NCBI GenBank assembly: GCA_020343875.1
Contig: CP070811.1
Location: 4,087,516-4,145,911 of the forward strand
Direction of reading: 5' to 3'
DNA: 58,396 nucleotides
From: Anaerolineales bacterium
GTDB lineage: Bacteria > Chloroflexota > Anaerolineae > 4572-78 > NAK82
Of the stretch, positions 7,957 through 16,547 are shown piece after piece; the first letter of the stretch is position 1; every line of letters begins with the position of its first letter. The position numbers and the translations under genes were made by a program. Under the pieces are notes generated by a model. The model did not search any database. It saw only the letters and a program-made list of their open reading frames with translations, and was not told where the DNA came from.

Positions 7957-9378
7957 TTGGATCCTGACAGTACTACCCCGATTATTGTTCTGCTGGTGTT
8001 GGTCTTGCTCCACGCTTTTTTTGCCGCCGCTGAAGTTGCCATCGTCACCATTCGCAAATCTCGTCTCAGTCAATTGATCGAAGAAGGCTACCGTCCAGCT
8101 CAATTGGTCTCTGCCATGGCCGAAGACGCCACCCGGCTGCTGGCCACCACGCAACTTGCCCTCAAGTTTTTGGGCTTCCTGGCTATCGCGTTGGCTGCCG
8201 CCACCTACGGGAACCCGTTGGCCGGCTGGCTGACTGGGTTGAATCTGGCCTGGTTGACTTGGGGCAGCCTCCCCCTGGCCATAGGGGCCATTACCCTTGG
8301 CCTGGCTGTCTTGGTGCTGCTCTTCGGTGAATTGCTTCCCAGGGAACTTGCCGCTCGAAACCCGGAACCTTTCGCCTTTTGGGCCGCCTACCCCATGCGA
8401 GCAGCCGCCGTAGTTGCCATGCCCTTGGCGCGGCTGGTTGTGGCAATCACCCACCTGTTCATAGGGCAAGGAGATGAGGTTTCCCACGGTCTGCCCTTTA
8501 TCATTGAGGAGGAGATCAAAACGCTGGTGGACGCCGGAGAAGAAGGGGGCTTCATTGAAGAAGAAGAGAAAGAGATGATCTATTCGATCTTCGAGTTCGG
8601 CGACACGTTAGCGCGCGAAGTGATGGTCCCTCGCATTGATATGGTGGCCGTGGAAGTTAGTGCTAGCATTACGGATGCTCTTGAGGTGGTAGTCCAAGCC
8701 GGTCACTCACGCGTCCCCGTCTACGAGGAGACGATAGACAATATAGTCGGTATATTCTACGCCAAAGACATACTGCGGTACTGGCGCAGCGACACCCCAA
8801 GCCTCAAGCTCAAGGACATTCTGCGTGCTGTGTATTACATTCCAGAAACCAAGAAGGTGGATGAATTGCTGCAAGAATTGCAGCAGCGTAAGGTACATAT
8901 TGCCATCGTCGTAGACGAGTATGGAGGTACCGCCGGGCTGGTTACCATCGAAGATATCTTAGAAGAAATTGTGGGAGAAATTCAGGACGAATACGATCGC
9001 GAAGAAGCATTTATGGAAGTAGTCAGCCAGGATGAGATTATCTTCAACGGGCGAATGGACCTGGACGATGTCAATCATATCATGGGCCTGACACTTCCTA
9101 CCGACAGTAGCGACACCCTGGGAGGCTTGGTTTATAGCCGCCTGGGCCGTGTGCCCGTTGTCGGTGACCAAGTGACTCTCCAGAATGTGGAGATCACTGT
9201 CCTTTCGGTGGTCAGACGCCAGATCAAAAAGGTCAAAGTTGTGCGTTTGCTGGTTGAGGGAGACCTGAGTGACAGCTTCGAAGCTCAGGCGATCAGCCAT
9301 TCTTCCCCATCTACCTCGAATGCGCACACTTCCAATACATCACCCCATGCCGGAGAGGTTGCCCATGAACCGCGATGA
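7957..9378 (+). CDS. CorC/HlyC-family (CNNM-CBS) membrane protein
   Basis: The 473-residue protein has the layout of the hemolysin C/CorC/MpfA family. An N-terminal CNNM (DUF21) domain has about four membrane helices (residues 5-190). A cytoplasmic pair of CBS domains follows (about 205-335, including REVMVPRIDMVAVEV, GHSRVPVYEETIDNIVG and VVDEYGGTAGLVTIEDILEE), then a CorC_HlyC domain (about 350-430). CNNM proteins are linked to Mg2+ or Co2+ export and resistance; hemolysis is a historical name. The start codon is TTG at 7957, supported by AGGAG (7944-7948) with 8-nt spacing. The last 14 bp overlap the cytidine deaminase gene, so the two are translationally coupled. Confidence 0.92.
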   Translation: MDPDSTTPIIVLLVLVLLHAFFAAAEVAIVTIRKSRLSQLIEEGYRPAQLVSAMAEDATRLLATTQLALKFLGFLAIALAAATYGNPLAGWLTGLNLAWLTWGSLPLAIGAITLGLAVLVLLFGELLPRELAARNPEPFAFWAAYPMRAAAVVAMPLARLVVAITHLFIGQGDEVSHGLPFIIEEEIKTLVDAGEEGGFIEEEEKEMIYSIFEFGDTLAREVMVPRIDMVAVEVSASITDALEVVVQAGHSRVPVYEETIDNIVGIFYAKDILRYWRSDTPSLKLKDILRAVYYIPETKKVDELLQELQQRKVHIAIVVDEYGGTAGLVTIEDILEEIVGEIQDEYDREEAFMEVVSQDEIIFNGRMDLDDVNHIMGLTLPTDSSDTLGGLVYSRLGRVPVVGDQVTLQNVEITVLSVVRRQIKKVKVVRLLVEGDLSDSFEAQAISHSSPSTSNAHTSNTSPHAGEVAHEPR

Positions 9379-9763
9379 GCTGGTAGCCAGCGCCACAGGC
9401 GCCCGCGAACGGTCCTATGCGCCTTATTCGAATTTCAAAGTCGGAGCAGCCTTGTTGGGAAAGTCCGGTCGCATCTATATCGGTTGCAACGTGGAAAACG
9501 CTGCCTATGGCCCTTCAATGTGTGCGGAGCGGACGGCGATATTCAAGGCCGTCTCTGAGGGGGAACGTGATTTTGAGGCGATTGCCGCTGTCAGTGAGGG
9601 TGGCGCCTCCCCCTGCGGCACCTGCCGTCAGGTAATGATGGAATTCGCCCCTGATATGACCGTCATCATCGCTGACACGCAAGGGCACACGCGCCTCACT
9701 ATCGTGAGGGATCTGCTGCCCGATGGCTTCACATCCGATCAATTGCCCCGGTCGGCTGGATAG
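9365..9763 (+). CDS. cdd: Cytidine deaminase
   Basis: This 132-residue homotetrameric-type cytidine deaminase hydrolyses cytidine and deoxycytidine to uridine forms for pyrimidine salvage. The zinc and catalytic motifs are complete: NVENAAYGPSMCAERTAI (Cys ligand and catalytic Glu) and SPCGTCRQ (two Cys ligands). The N-terminus with SYAPYSNFKVGAAL is standard. The start at 9365, inside the end of the CorC-like gene, is chosen because GGAGAGG (9352-9358) is 6 nt upstream and gives the usual family length. Confidence 0.96.
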   Translation: MNRDELVASATGARERSYAPYSNFKVGAALLGKSGRIYIGCNVENAAYGPSMCAERTAIFKAVSEGERDFEAIAAVSEGGASPCGTCRQVMMEFAPDMTVIIADTQGHTRLTIVRDLLPDGFTSDQLPRSAG

Positions 9764-9816
9764 CTGACACTGAAGCAGGCGTTGCCCTAATCTCCCATTC
9801 ATGGTCGGAGGCTACC

Positions 9817-10599
9817 ATGCCCTATGCAACTGTCGCCGGTGAGCGACTCTTCTATGCCCTGGTTGAGGGGGACCCGGCCCGAAAACATAATCTGATCCTG
9901 GTGCACGGTGCTGGCGGAGACCATACTCACTGGCCGGCCGAGCTGCGCCGGATGCCGGGAGTCAACGTGTATGGGCTGGACCTGCCAGGTCACGGCCGGT
10001 CAGGGGGGCGGGGTCGCACCAGCGTGGGCGACTACTGCGATACCGTCGATCTCTTTGCTCAGGCTCTGGGATTGGAGCGAGCGTCAGTGGCAGGACACTC
10101 GATGGGAGGAGCCATTGCCCAAACGCTGGCGTTGCGTCGCCCATCTTGGCTGGAGCGCGTGGTACTGGTGGGCACGGGCGCGCGCCTGCGAGTGCATCCC
10201 CTCATCCTGGCAGGGCTGAACCCCTCAGGGGACTCGAAGACAAGTTTCGAAGCCGCCATTGATACCATCTGCCAGTGGGCCTATGGCCCAACCACCAGCC
10301 AGCAAATTCTGCGCAAAGGCCGGCAACAATTGCTAAGCGTGGAGCCGGCCGTCATCCACGGTGACTACGTCGCCTGCGATGCCTTCGACGTGATGGATCG
10401 GGTAGCAGACATCAGTCTGCCGGCGCTCATCATCGTCGGCAGCGCCGACAAGATGACGCCACCCAAATACGGCCAATACCTGCGCGACCGGATTGCACGT
10501 GCCCAACTGGTTGAGATCAAGGACGGGGGCCATATGATGGCCTTGGAGAAACCGCTCGAAGTAGCTCAGGCCGTGAGGCGCTTCTTAGAAGTGCTATAG
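9817..10599 (+). CDS. Alpha/beta hydrolase
   Basis: A 260-residue alpha/beta-hydrolase fold enzyme. Visible elements are the oxyanion region LVHGAGGDHTHW, the nucleophile elbow AGHSMGGAIA, the acid residue in IIVGSADKMTP, and the catalytic His in KDGGHMMALEKP. The short lid after the elbow resembles esterases and haloperoxidase-like hydrolases. Substrate cannot be inferred. GGAGG at 9807-9811 supports the ATG at 9817. The 3' end overlaps the convergent K+ channel gene by 6 bp. Confidence 0.9.
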   Translation: MPYATVAGERLFYALVEGDPARKHNLILVHGAGGDHTHWPAELRRMPGVNVYGLDLPGHGRSGGRGRTSVGDYCDTVDLFAQALGLERASVAGHSMGGAIAQTLALRRPSWLERVVLVGTGARLRVHPLILAGLNPSGDSKTSFEAAIDTICQWAYGPTTSQQILRKGRQQLLSVEPAVIHGDYVACDAFDVMDRVADISLPALIIVGSADKMTPPKYGQYLRDRIARAQLVEIKDGGHMMALEKPLEVAQAVRRFLEVL

Positions 10600-11607
10600 A
10601 GTCGGTGGGGGGGACTGGATCATCTCTGCCAAAGCCTCCAATTGCTGGCGTGTGCCCAAAGCGATCAGCACATCGCCGGCATACAGAACGGTCGAAGCTT
10701 CTGGGGAGATAACGATGCCTCCCTTTTTACGTTTGAGCCCTAAGATGTTGGCACCAGTTTCCTTCCGGATGCGCGCCTGCCCGATGCTGCATTGGTCCAG
10801 GGTGCAGCCAGAACCGACCGTCAGATCCTCCAGCAGCAATTCCAGCGTCTCGTCGTGCATCACCACATCCAGGAAATCCACCACGCCGGGCCGGATGAGC
10901 ATTTGCGCAATGCGGCGTCCGCCCAAGCTGTAAGGTGATATCACGCGGTCAGCCCCAGCCTGCAGCAATTTCGGCTGGGTGTCTTCTAGGTTGGCCCGGG
11001 CGACGATGTACAAGGTTGGGTTGAGGGCTCGCGCCGAAAGCACCACCATCAGGTTGGCAGCATCGCTATCCACAACCGCCACCAAGCCAGCCGCTTGTTC
11101 AATGCCGGCCTCTTGGAGAACCTGGTCATTACCCGCGTTGCCCATCACAACCAGATACCCCTGTGCTTTGGCCCGCCCAATAGAGGTCTCGTCGTTGTCT
11201 ATCACTATCAAGGGGCGTCCCTCTCGCTTCAACTCAGCGCATACCTGGTGTCCCACCCGGCCAAATCCACACACAATGTAGTGCCCTTGAATTGACTTGA
11301 TCTGACGTGTCATTCTTCGTTTCTCCAAAACACCCTGCAATTCACCGGCAACCACGTAGTTGGTGAGCGCGCTGAAAGCATAGGTGATGACTCCTACTCC
11401 CAGCAAGATCAGCACAGCTGTGAACAGGCGCCCGCCTTGCGTCAGGGGGTGAATCTCTCCGAAGCCGACCGTTGTTATGGTGATGATCGACATGTAAAAG
11501 GCATCCACCCACGGCCAGCCTTCAATCAGTTTGTAGCCGGTGCTTCCGATTATGATGATAAAGCCAAAGATAAGGCCGATGTTCAGCAGACGTCGTTCCA
11601 AACTCAT
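10594..11607 (-). CDS. Two-TM potassium channel with TrkA-N/TrkA-C (RCK) domains
   Basis: The 337-residue protein begins with one helix, a pore loop and a second helix. The selectivity filter reads TITTVGFGE (TVGFG). A Rossmann TrkA-N domain follows with the nucleotide-binding IVCGFGRVGHQVC and acid VIDNDE, then a TrkA-C domain (about 250-330). This is the MthK/Kch-like ligand-gated K+ channel plan, a tetramer in the cytoplasmic membrane gated by the RCK ring, which may bind nucleotide or Ca2+. It is 33 bp upstream (on the lower-coordinate side) of the subtilase gene and shares its strand, so it may be read from the same transcript. Confidence 0.92.
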   Translation of the reverse strand: MSLERRLLNIGLIFGFIIIIGSTGYKLIEGWPWVDAFYMSIITITTVGFGEIHPLTQGGRLFTAVLILLGVGVITYAFSALTNYVVAGELQGVLEKRRMTRQIKSIQGHYIVCGFGRVGHQVCAELKREGRPLIVIDNDETSIGRAKAQGYLVVMGNAGNDQVLQEAGIEQAAGLVAVVDSDAANLMVVLSARALNPTLYIVARANLEDTQPKLLQAGADRVISPYSLGGRRIAQMLIRPGVVDFLDVVMHDETLELLLEDLTVGSGCTLDQCSIGQARIRKETGANILGLKRKKGGIVISPEASTVLYAGDVLIALGTRQQLEALAEMIQSPPPTL

Positions 11608-11640
11608 CAGCTTGATCCTGGTAGGCTAGATCTTCCTGGC

Positions 11641-14600
11641 TTACTTGTAAACGATCGGCAAAAAGGTGGGGATGCCTTTCACCGTTACTGGAGCATCCTT
11701 GGCGATGATGACCAGGCCATCGTCCAACAAAACCCTGTTTGTCAACGTGAAGCCGGGCGGAATACGGATAACAACGGCCGTATAAGTCAACGTAGCAGTC
11801 TCCCCAGCCGAAACAGGGACGGTCCAGGTGATGACGGTTCCGTTCGTTTGGGTGCTGCCATCGCTGATCTGCAGAGGGCCCGGCACCAGGGCCAAGCTGT
11901 CCGGAAGCGAGTTGACAGCCGTAGCCAGCGTATCCACAACCCCCGTGTTACTCACCTGAAGCGTGTAGGTCAGAGTGTCACCATTCTCAGCCAAGCTGGT
12001 ATTGGCATTGAAGACAGATTGTGACAGGTCAGGCCGGTTAACAGGTGTCGCAGCGACGCGATCGAATTTGATGGTGTGACTATCGTATCCCATCCAGACA
12101 GTGTGGCTGATTAGGTGCCCCTTCGGAAGCGGGCTGGTGATGACAGCCTGGTAGGTGAAGGTAAGGCTTTGCCCGCGGGCTAGGGGGCCTGACCAGACAA
12201 AAGCCGGCTGAGCGGGATCCCAACTGGCGCCGCCACTGACACTGCTGGGGATGGGCAGCAAATCGCTGCTGAAAGTGGCGGTGAAGTAGGCATTTGCCAT
12301 GTCCTGCCAGCCGTCGTTACGCAGGACAAGGGTATAGGTCAGTGTATCAGAGTCGTGGGCTAATGCCTTATCAGCTTTGATGGTAGAGCCGCCCAACCAG
12401 CTCAACCAGCCGGTTACCCGCTGCATCAGGCGCGCGGCGGCCTCTTGGTCCAGACCATCTGGATTGAAGGCGAAGAAGGCCGTGCGCCAGGGCGGTTCTC
12501 CCGCCACAGGGCTAGGTCCCGTATTGGTCACCGCGTTAGGCTGGCCTGCTTGACCCACAAATGCCACCTCGGCGCTGCCGGTCGGCGTGAGGGCATCGCT
12601 GAAGTTCTTGTAGGGGTAATTCACTTCATAAGGGCCCAGGTAGCTGCCTACTGGACTGTCTACCACGCCTATCACCGTGGTGCTGGTGAAATCTTCGGTA
12701 TACGCATCTACCCCCAGGTACATGCGGGCAAAGTCATTGGGGCCCTCAGTGCGGAAGAGGTAGTCCTGCCCGTTGTAATAGAGGCGTCCGCCGCCGTCCA
12801 GATAAGCGGCCAACCGCCCTTCCTCGGCTGGCGTGAGGGGTTGGTACCAGTCGTAGGCGCTGAACCAGAGGACTATGGGGTACATTTGCAGGGTCGCGCT
12901 CGGCGGGCTGGGCGGTTGGCCGCCGCTGAAGCTCCAGGGCACCTGCCACTCGTCGTAGGGGATGCGGTAGGCCTCCAGAGCGTCCCTGTAGTGATCTTCC
13001 ACGTTGTACCATCGATCATCGTCGACCAGCAGCACCGGCGCTGGCGCGCGCGTCTCGCGGATCGCTGTCTTGGTCGCAGTGGCTGACTCGGCGGTGATCG
13101 TCACCGCATCGCTGGCAGCCCACCCTGCTGCCGTTGGCACCTGCACCGTGAGTTCCACCTGGGCTGACTCACAAGGGTCCAGCACTACGTGGTCAGTGAT
13201 CAGCGAGGTAGGCCAGTCAAAACCGCTGGGCGTTATGCTGAAAGGGGTGGTATGCCCGACTTCGGCTAGATTGCGGATGCGTAGGGTGTGGGTAACGGTA
13301 TGCCCGAAATTCCCCACCCTTGTCTCGGTTTCAGGCCTCAGTTCGACCCCCACCGATGTGGGTGGTCCCAGAAACCAAGCTATGGAACGGCTGATTACCT
13401 CGGTGCGGACGGCCAAATCAGCGATGGCCTCAAACCCGTAGGACAGGTAGACCGCCCGATAAGGTAAGCATTGCCCTACTTGCTGGCCGCCAGACCCATC
13501 TTGGTCGTAACTCACCACCGAAGAAGCAAAGTCGGGATCAAGCACACGGATCTCATCAGGAGATGCTTGGTTGTTGGCTCCCCCGGGGCCATCAATGCTG
13601 AAGCTGAGGCCATCCAATAAGCCGCCCGTCACGCCCATCAGGTTGAAAACGTTGGTGTTGTCACGCACGTACCGTGCGTTGAGGTAGTTTCTGAAGTAAG
13701 GGGCCGAGATGAAGGGGAAATAGTCGTCGTAATAGGCCACATCCTGCCCGCTCAGGAACAGGGCGCCGCCGCTCGTCAGATAGTTGGTCAGCACATCGCT
13801 GGCGTCCAGGTAGCCTGGCGAATCCTGCGGTGACGACCAGAAGACGATATCGTAGGCTAGCAGGTCCTCTGCATTCGGCACATCGCTAGCGGGGTCATGT
13901 ACTGTCCACAGGTCATATGTGTAGCGCAATTCATCCAGTGCCTGACGGTAATATACAATCTCGCTGCCGTAATACCAGGCACCACTGTCCAGCAGCAAGA
14001 TGGTGGGGGCGGTGATCAGTTCAAAGTCTAGCAGGGTGATCTCTCCTGCATTGATGGGAACCGCGCTAGCTACGGCCACCCGGTGTCGAGGGCTGGTGAC
14101 GGTCACTGTGTAGCTGCCGCCAGGCAACTGGGCGGTATACACTCCAGTGGCATCAGGGGTTATCTCCACTGGGGTGCCGATTACCGATAGCGAGGCGGTT
14201 ACCACGGGTTGACCGCCGCTGGTTACCCGCCCGGTGAGGGTTCCAGTAGGCAGTGCAGCCAGGGCGAAATTCTCGGTATGGGTGGTGTCGGTGAGAATCT
14301 CAACCGGACGTGAGGCAGACACGTAGCCAAAGGCAGAGGCGGACAGCGTATACCGGTCGGGTGCCAGAGCCAGGGTGTATGTGCCATCGTCACCGGTCCG
14401 GGTGATTGCCGGGGGGTCTGGCGTGGAGGGGGCAGCCGTCAGGGTAGCGCCGGGGATGGGCAGGCCATCACTGATGCGGGTGACAACCCCGCTCAAGGTG
14501 CCGGATCCTGACAAGGAGGCCACTGCGGCGAAGGCGTCGATACGTCCCCAACCATAGGTGTTGTTGGGAATAGGGCTGCTCAGCGGGACCGCTGTCTGTT

Positions 14601-15993
14601 TGATGATGGTTTCGATTTGATCCACAGTCAGACTGGGGTCGGCCTGAAGTAAGAGAGCGGCCAGACCGGCTACATGTGGCGTGGCCATCGAGGTCCCACT
14701 GTTCTCGCCATAAGCTCCGCCTGGCAGGCTGGAGCGTACGTTCACCCCGGGGGCCGACACTTCCGGCTTGATCAGGTTGCTTCCGTACCAGGTGGAAGGC
14801 CCCCGGCTGGAGAAGTTGGCGATCAGGTCTTGACTGGTTACGGCACCCACCCCAAAGGCTTCGGGATAGCTGGCAGGTGCGTCTATGGAGCCAGTGGTAG
14901 GGCCGTCGTTGCCGGCGGCGAATGGGGCGAAGATGCCGGCCGCACGCATGGCCTGCACGTCGCTGCGAAAGACATCAGTGCCTCCCCAAGAGCTGCTCCA
15001 CGAATTGCTGACCACGTCTGGTGGTGTACAGCCAGGTCCCGGATCCACCATCCATTGCATAGCAGCATGCAGCCAGCTTTCCAACCCCATCCCCTGGCTG
15101 TTGAAAGCCCGCACTGCAATCCAGGTAGCTCCCGGTGCCACGCCAATACCTTCCCCACCGGCAATCGTACCCATGGTGTGAGTGCCATGCCCATTGCCAT
15201 CCACTGGGTAAGTCGCCCCGCCTGTGGCGTCGAACCAGTTGCAGGCGTGCAAGTGCAAGCCGTGCGGATCGTAGCCGCGGTAGCGGGTGTGCAGCGCTGG
15301 GTGCAGGAAGTCCACCCCCGTGTCAATGTTGGCGACAACGGCGCCAGCCCCGTTCACCTTGAGGGCATTCCAGACCAAGTTGGCACGGATTTGGGTGATG
15401 TTCCATTGAGCGATTTGCCCGTCGGGAACAGCATCGGGCGCTGCCTGCGGTTGGTCGTCGATCCGGTATTCACGGTCCTGGCGCACGATCCGCACTTCGG
15501 GCCGGGCAGCCAGTGCTAGCACAGTATCCAGGTCAGCGTCGGCCGCCAGGCCGTTGAAAATCCAGAATGAGCGGACATTGGCGGCCTTGCCAAGCGTCTC
15601 CCGTTCAGATAACACAGACAACGCACCGCCTTGCGAGTTCTGAGCTGTTGCCTGCAGGGCAGAAATCGCCGTCTGGCGTCGTTGGGCCAGATCGGGCTCA
15701 GCCAGTGCAATCGCCAAGTCCGTGGTCCCCCTCACCTCGACGATGATGGGCACCAGATCGCCTTGATTGCCCATCAGTTGCTTGAGAAGAGCAGGCTCGA
15801 TTTTGAGTCTCAGCCCGGGATCAATGCTTGACGAAGGTGGGCGTAGGCTCTCAACTTCCGGCTTTTCTTCCGGCAGGGTTCTCTGCGCCCCCGCCACCCA
15901 GACGAGCGATGAGAGGAGCAAAATCTGGAGAAGAAATACCCAGCCGAGACGGATAAGGACACGCCTACCTGCTAAGAGTCGACCGTTTCTCAT
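11641..15993 (-). CDS. Large secreted subtilisin-like (S8) serine protease
   Basis: The 1450-residue exported protein opens with a signal peptide (Arg-rich start, hydrophobic stretch about 12-35). An I9-like propeptide region (about 60-175) follows, then the S8 catalytic domain with Asp224 (ANIDTGVDFLHP), His269 (GNGHGTHTMGT), oxyanion Asn362 and Ser435 (SGTSMATPHVAGL). Two carboxypeptidase-regulatory/beta-sandwich repeats follow (about 495-660, GTLSGVVTRISDG and GTLTGRVTSGGQ). There is then a long region with two similar segments beginning ILLLDSGAWYYGSE and VLLVDDDRWYNVED, probably diverged glutamine-amidotransferase-like folds. Two DUF11-type repeats lie near 1245 and 1335. It ends in FLPIVYK, like many Chloroflexota secreted proteins I recall ending in a short LPLV/LPIV-basic tail. 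It probably degrades extracellular protein; substrate is unknown. Confidence 0.92.
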   Translation of the reverse strand: MRNGRLLAGRRVLIRLGWVFLLQILLLSSLVWVAGAQRTLPEEKPEVESLRPPSSSIDPGLRLKIEPALLKQLMGNQGDLVPIIVEVRGTTDLAIALAEPDLAQRRQTAISALQATAQNSQGGALSVLSERETLGKAANVRSFWIFNGLAADADLDTVLALAARPEVRIVRQDREYRIDDQPQAAPDAVPDGQIAQWNITQIRANLVWNALKVNGAGAVVANIDTGVDFLHPALHTRYRGYDPHGLHLHACNWFDATGGATYPVDGNGHGTHTMGTIAGGEGIGVAPGATWIAVRAFNSQGMGLESWLHAAMQWMVDPGPGCTPPDVVSNSWSSSWGGTDVFRSDVQAMRAAGIFAPFAAGNDGPTTGSIDAPASYPEAFGVGAVTSQDLIANFSSRGPSTWYGSNLIKPEVSAPGVNVRSSLPGGAYGENSGTSMATPHVAGLAALLLQADPSLTVDQIETIIKQTAVPLSSPIPNNTYGWGRIDAFAAVASLSGSGTLSGVVTRISDGLPIPGATLTAAPSTPDPPAITRTGDDGTYTLALAPDRYTLSASAFGYVSASRPVEILTDTTHTENFALAALPTGTLTGRVTSGGQPVVTASLSVIGTPVEITPDATGVYTAQLPGGSYTVTVTSPRHRVAVASAVPINAGEITLLDFELITAPTILLLDSGAWYYGSEIVYYRQALDELRYTYDLWTVHDPASDVPNAEDLLAYDIVFWSSPQDSPGYLDASDVLTNYLTSGGALFLSGQDVAYYDDYFPFISAPYFRNYLNARYVRDNTNVFNLMGVTGGLLDGLSFSIDGPGGANNQASPDEIRVLDPDFASSVVSYDQDGSGGQQVGQCLPYRAVYLSYGFEAIADLAVRTEVISRSIAWFLGPPTSVGVELRPETETRVGNFGHTVTHTLRIRNLAEVGHTTPFSITPSGFDWPTSLITDHVVLDPCESAQVELTVQVPTAAGWAASDAVTITAESATATKTAIRETRAPAPVLLVDDDRWYNVEDHYRDALEAYRIPYDEWQVPWSFSGGQPPSPPSATLQMYPIVLWFSAYDWYQPLTPAEEGRLAAYLDGGGRLYYNGQDYLFRTEGPNDFARMYLGVDAYTEDFTSTTVIGVVDSPVGSYLGPYEVNYPYKNFSDALTPTGSAEVAFVGQAGQPNAVTNTGPSPVAGEPPWRTAFFAFNPDGLDQEAAARLMQRVTGWLSWLGGSTIKADKALAHDSDTLTYTLVLRNDGWQDMANAYFTATFSSDLLPIPSSVSGGASWDPAQPAFVWSGPLARGQSLTFTYQAVITSPLPKGHLISHTVWMGYDSHTIKFDRVAATPVNRPDLSQSVFNANTSLAENGDTLTYTLQVSNTGVVDTLATAVNSLPDSLALVPGPLQISDGSTQTNGTVITWTVPVSAGETATLTYTAVVIRIPPGFTLTNRVLLDDGLVIIAKDAPVTVKGIPTFLPIVYK

Positions 15994-16069
15994 ACCATAG
16001 CCTAGGGGTCTGCCTATTTGGTACTGATGATATCAGGTGCCACGACGGTTCCTTGACCGGCAAAGTCAT

Positions 16070-16096
16070 TAGAGGCAAGGCGCCGCCTTGCCTCTA
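16070..16096. repeat. 27-bp near-perfect palindrome
   Basis: TAGAGGCAAGGCG (16070-16082) and its exact reverse complement (16084-16096) are separated by one base. It lies in the protease 5' leader. It could be a REP-like element or an RNA hairpin in the leader; no T-run follows. Confidence 0.6.
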
Positions 16097-16156
16097 CAGG
16101 GCCCCGCCTAAGATTTAGGACGAATCCCGTTTCTCTCAGCCCTGTGGTCGACGGTC

Positions 16157-16185
16157 AGTATAACATGACTACATATCCCTGACAA
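16157..16185 (-). promoter_or_regulatory. Promoter for the S8 protease gene
   Basis: On the minus strand, TTGTCA (16185-16180) and TATACT (16162-16157) are 17 bp apart, with a TG extended -10 dinucleotide. The transcript would start near 16150, leaving a leader of about 157 nt. Confidence 0.7.
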
Positions 16186-16373
16186 TAAGGTATCTCAGGC
16201 TGGGGGCACGCTGCGTCGAGGCGCCGGTCCCCTTGCGGCCTGGTCGAATATCAGACAAAGCGGCCTCACTTGGTAAGATTGACTCGCATTCTGGCCCAGT
16301 TTGTGATATGATTAAAGGTGACTCCCAAGAATTGGTGAAGTACAGGGGGGAGCGGGGGAATTCCCCCTGAGTG

Positions 16374-16404
16374 CCCCGATTTTCCAAAATCTGGGACGCA
16401 GCCT
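16374..16404. repeat. Dispersed repeat, copy A
   Basis: The stretch reads CCCGATTTTCC, then AAAATCTGGGACGCAGCC. It shares its core (CCCGATTT, then TCTGGGACGC) with copy B at 23964-23995. The core folds as GATTT/AAATC, a short hairpin. Confidence 0.55.
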
Positions 16405-16547
16405 GTAATTAATGCCATCTTTGTGGATGGCATGATGCACCGATAGTTGAATAGCCCAAACCTTTCCCAAAACGTGAGGCTTGTTGATCCTGCGTTTCCA
16501 GCGATTGACGGGCAGGACCAGCGGGCGTTTCCAAATAGGAGGAGAAA

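Larger units (their letters stand above)
15994..16547. other. Divergent intergenic region between protease and ABC importer
   Basis: This 554-bp stretch holds no convincing gene. It contains the minus-strand protease promoter (16157-16185), a 27-bp near-palindrome (16070-16096), one copy of a dispersed repeat (16374-16404) and a perfect 8-bp stem ATGCCATC/GATGGCAT (16412-16433). A good promoter for the plus-strand importer was not found. A TATGAT near 16306 lacks a well-spaced -35 box. Confidence 0.5.

Noticed and set aside
16280..16320. Promoter for the ABC importer at TTGACT/TATGAT
   Set aside because: The boxes are 22 bp apart, too far for sigma70-type recognition, and the resulting leader would be over 230 nt.
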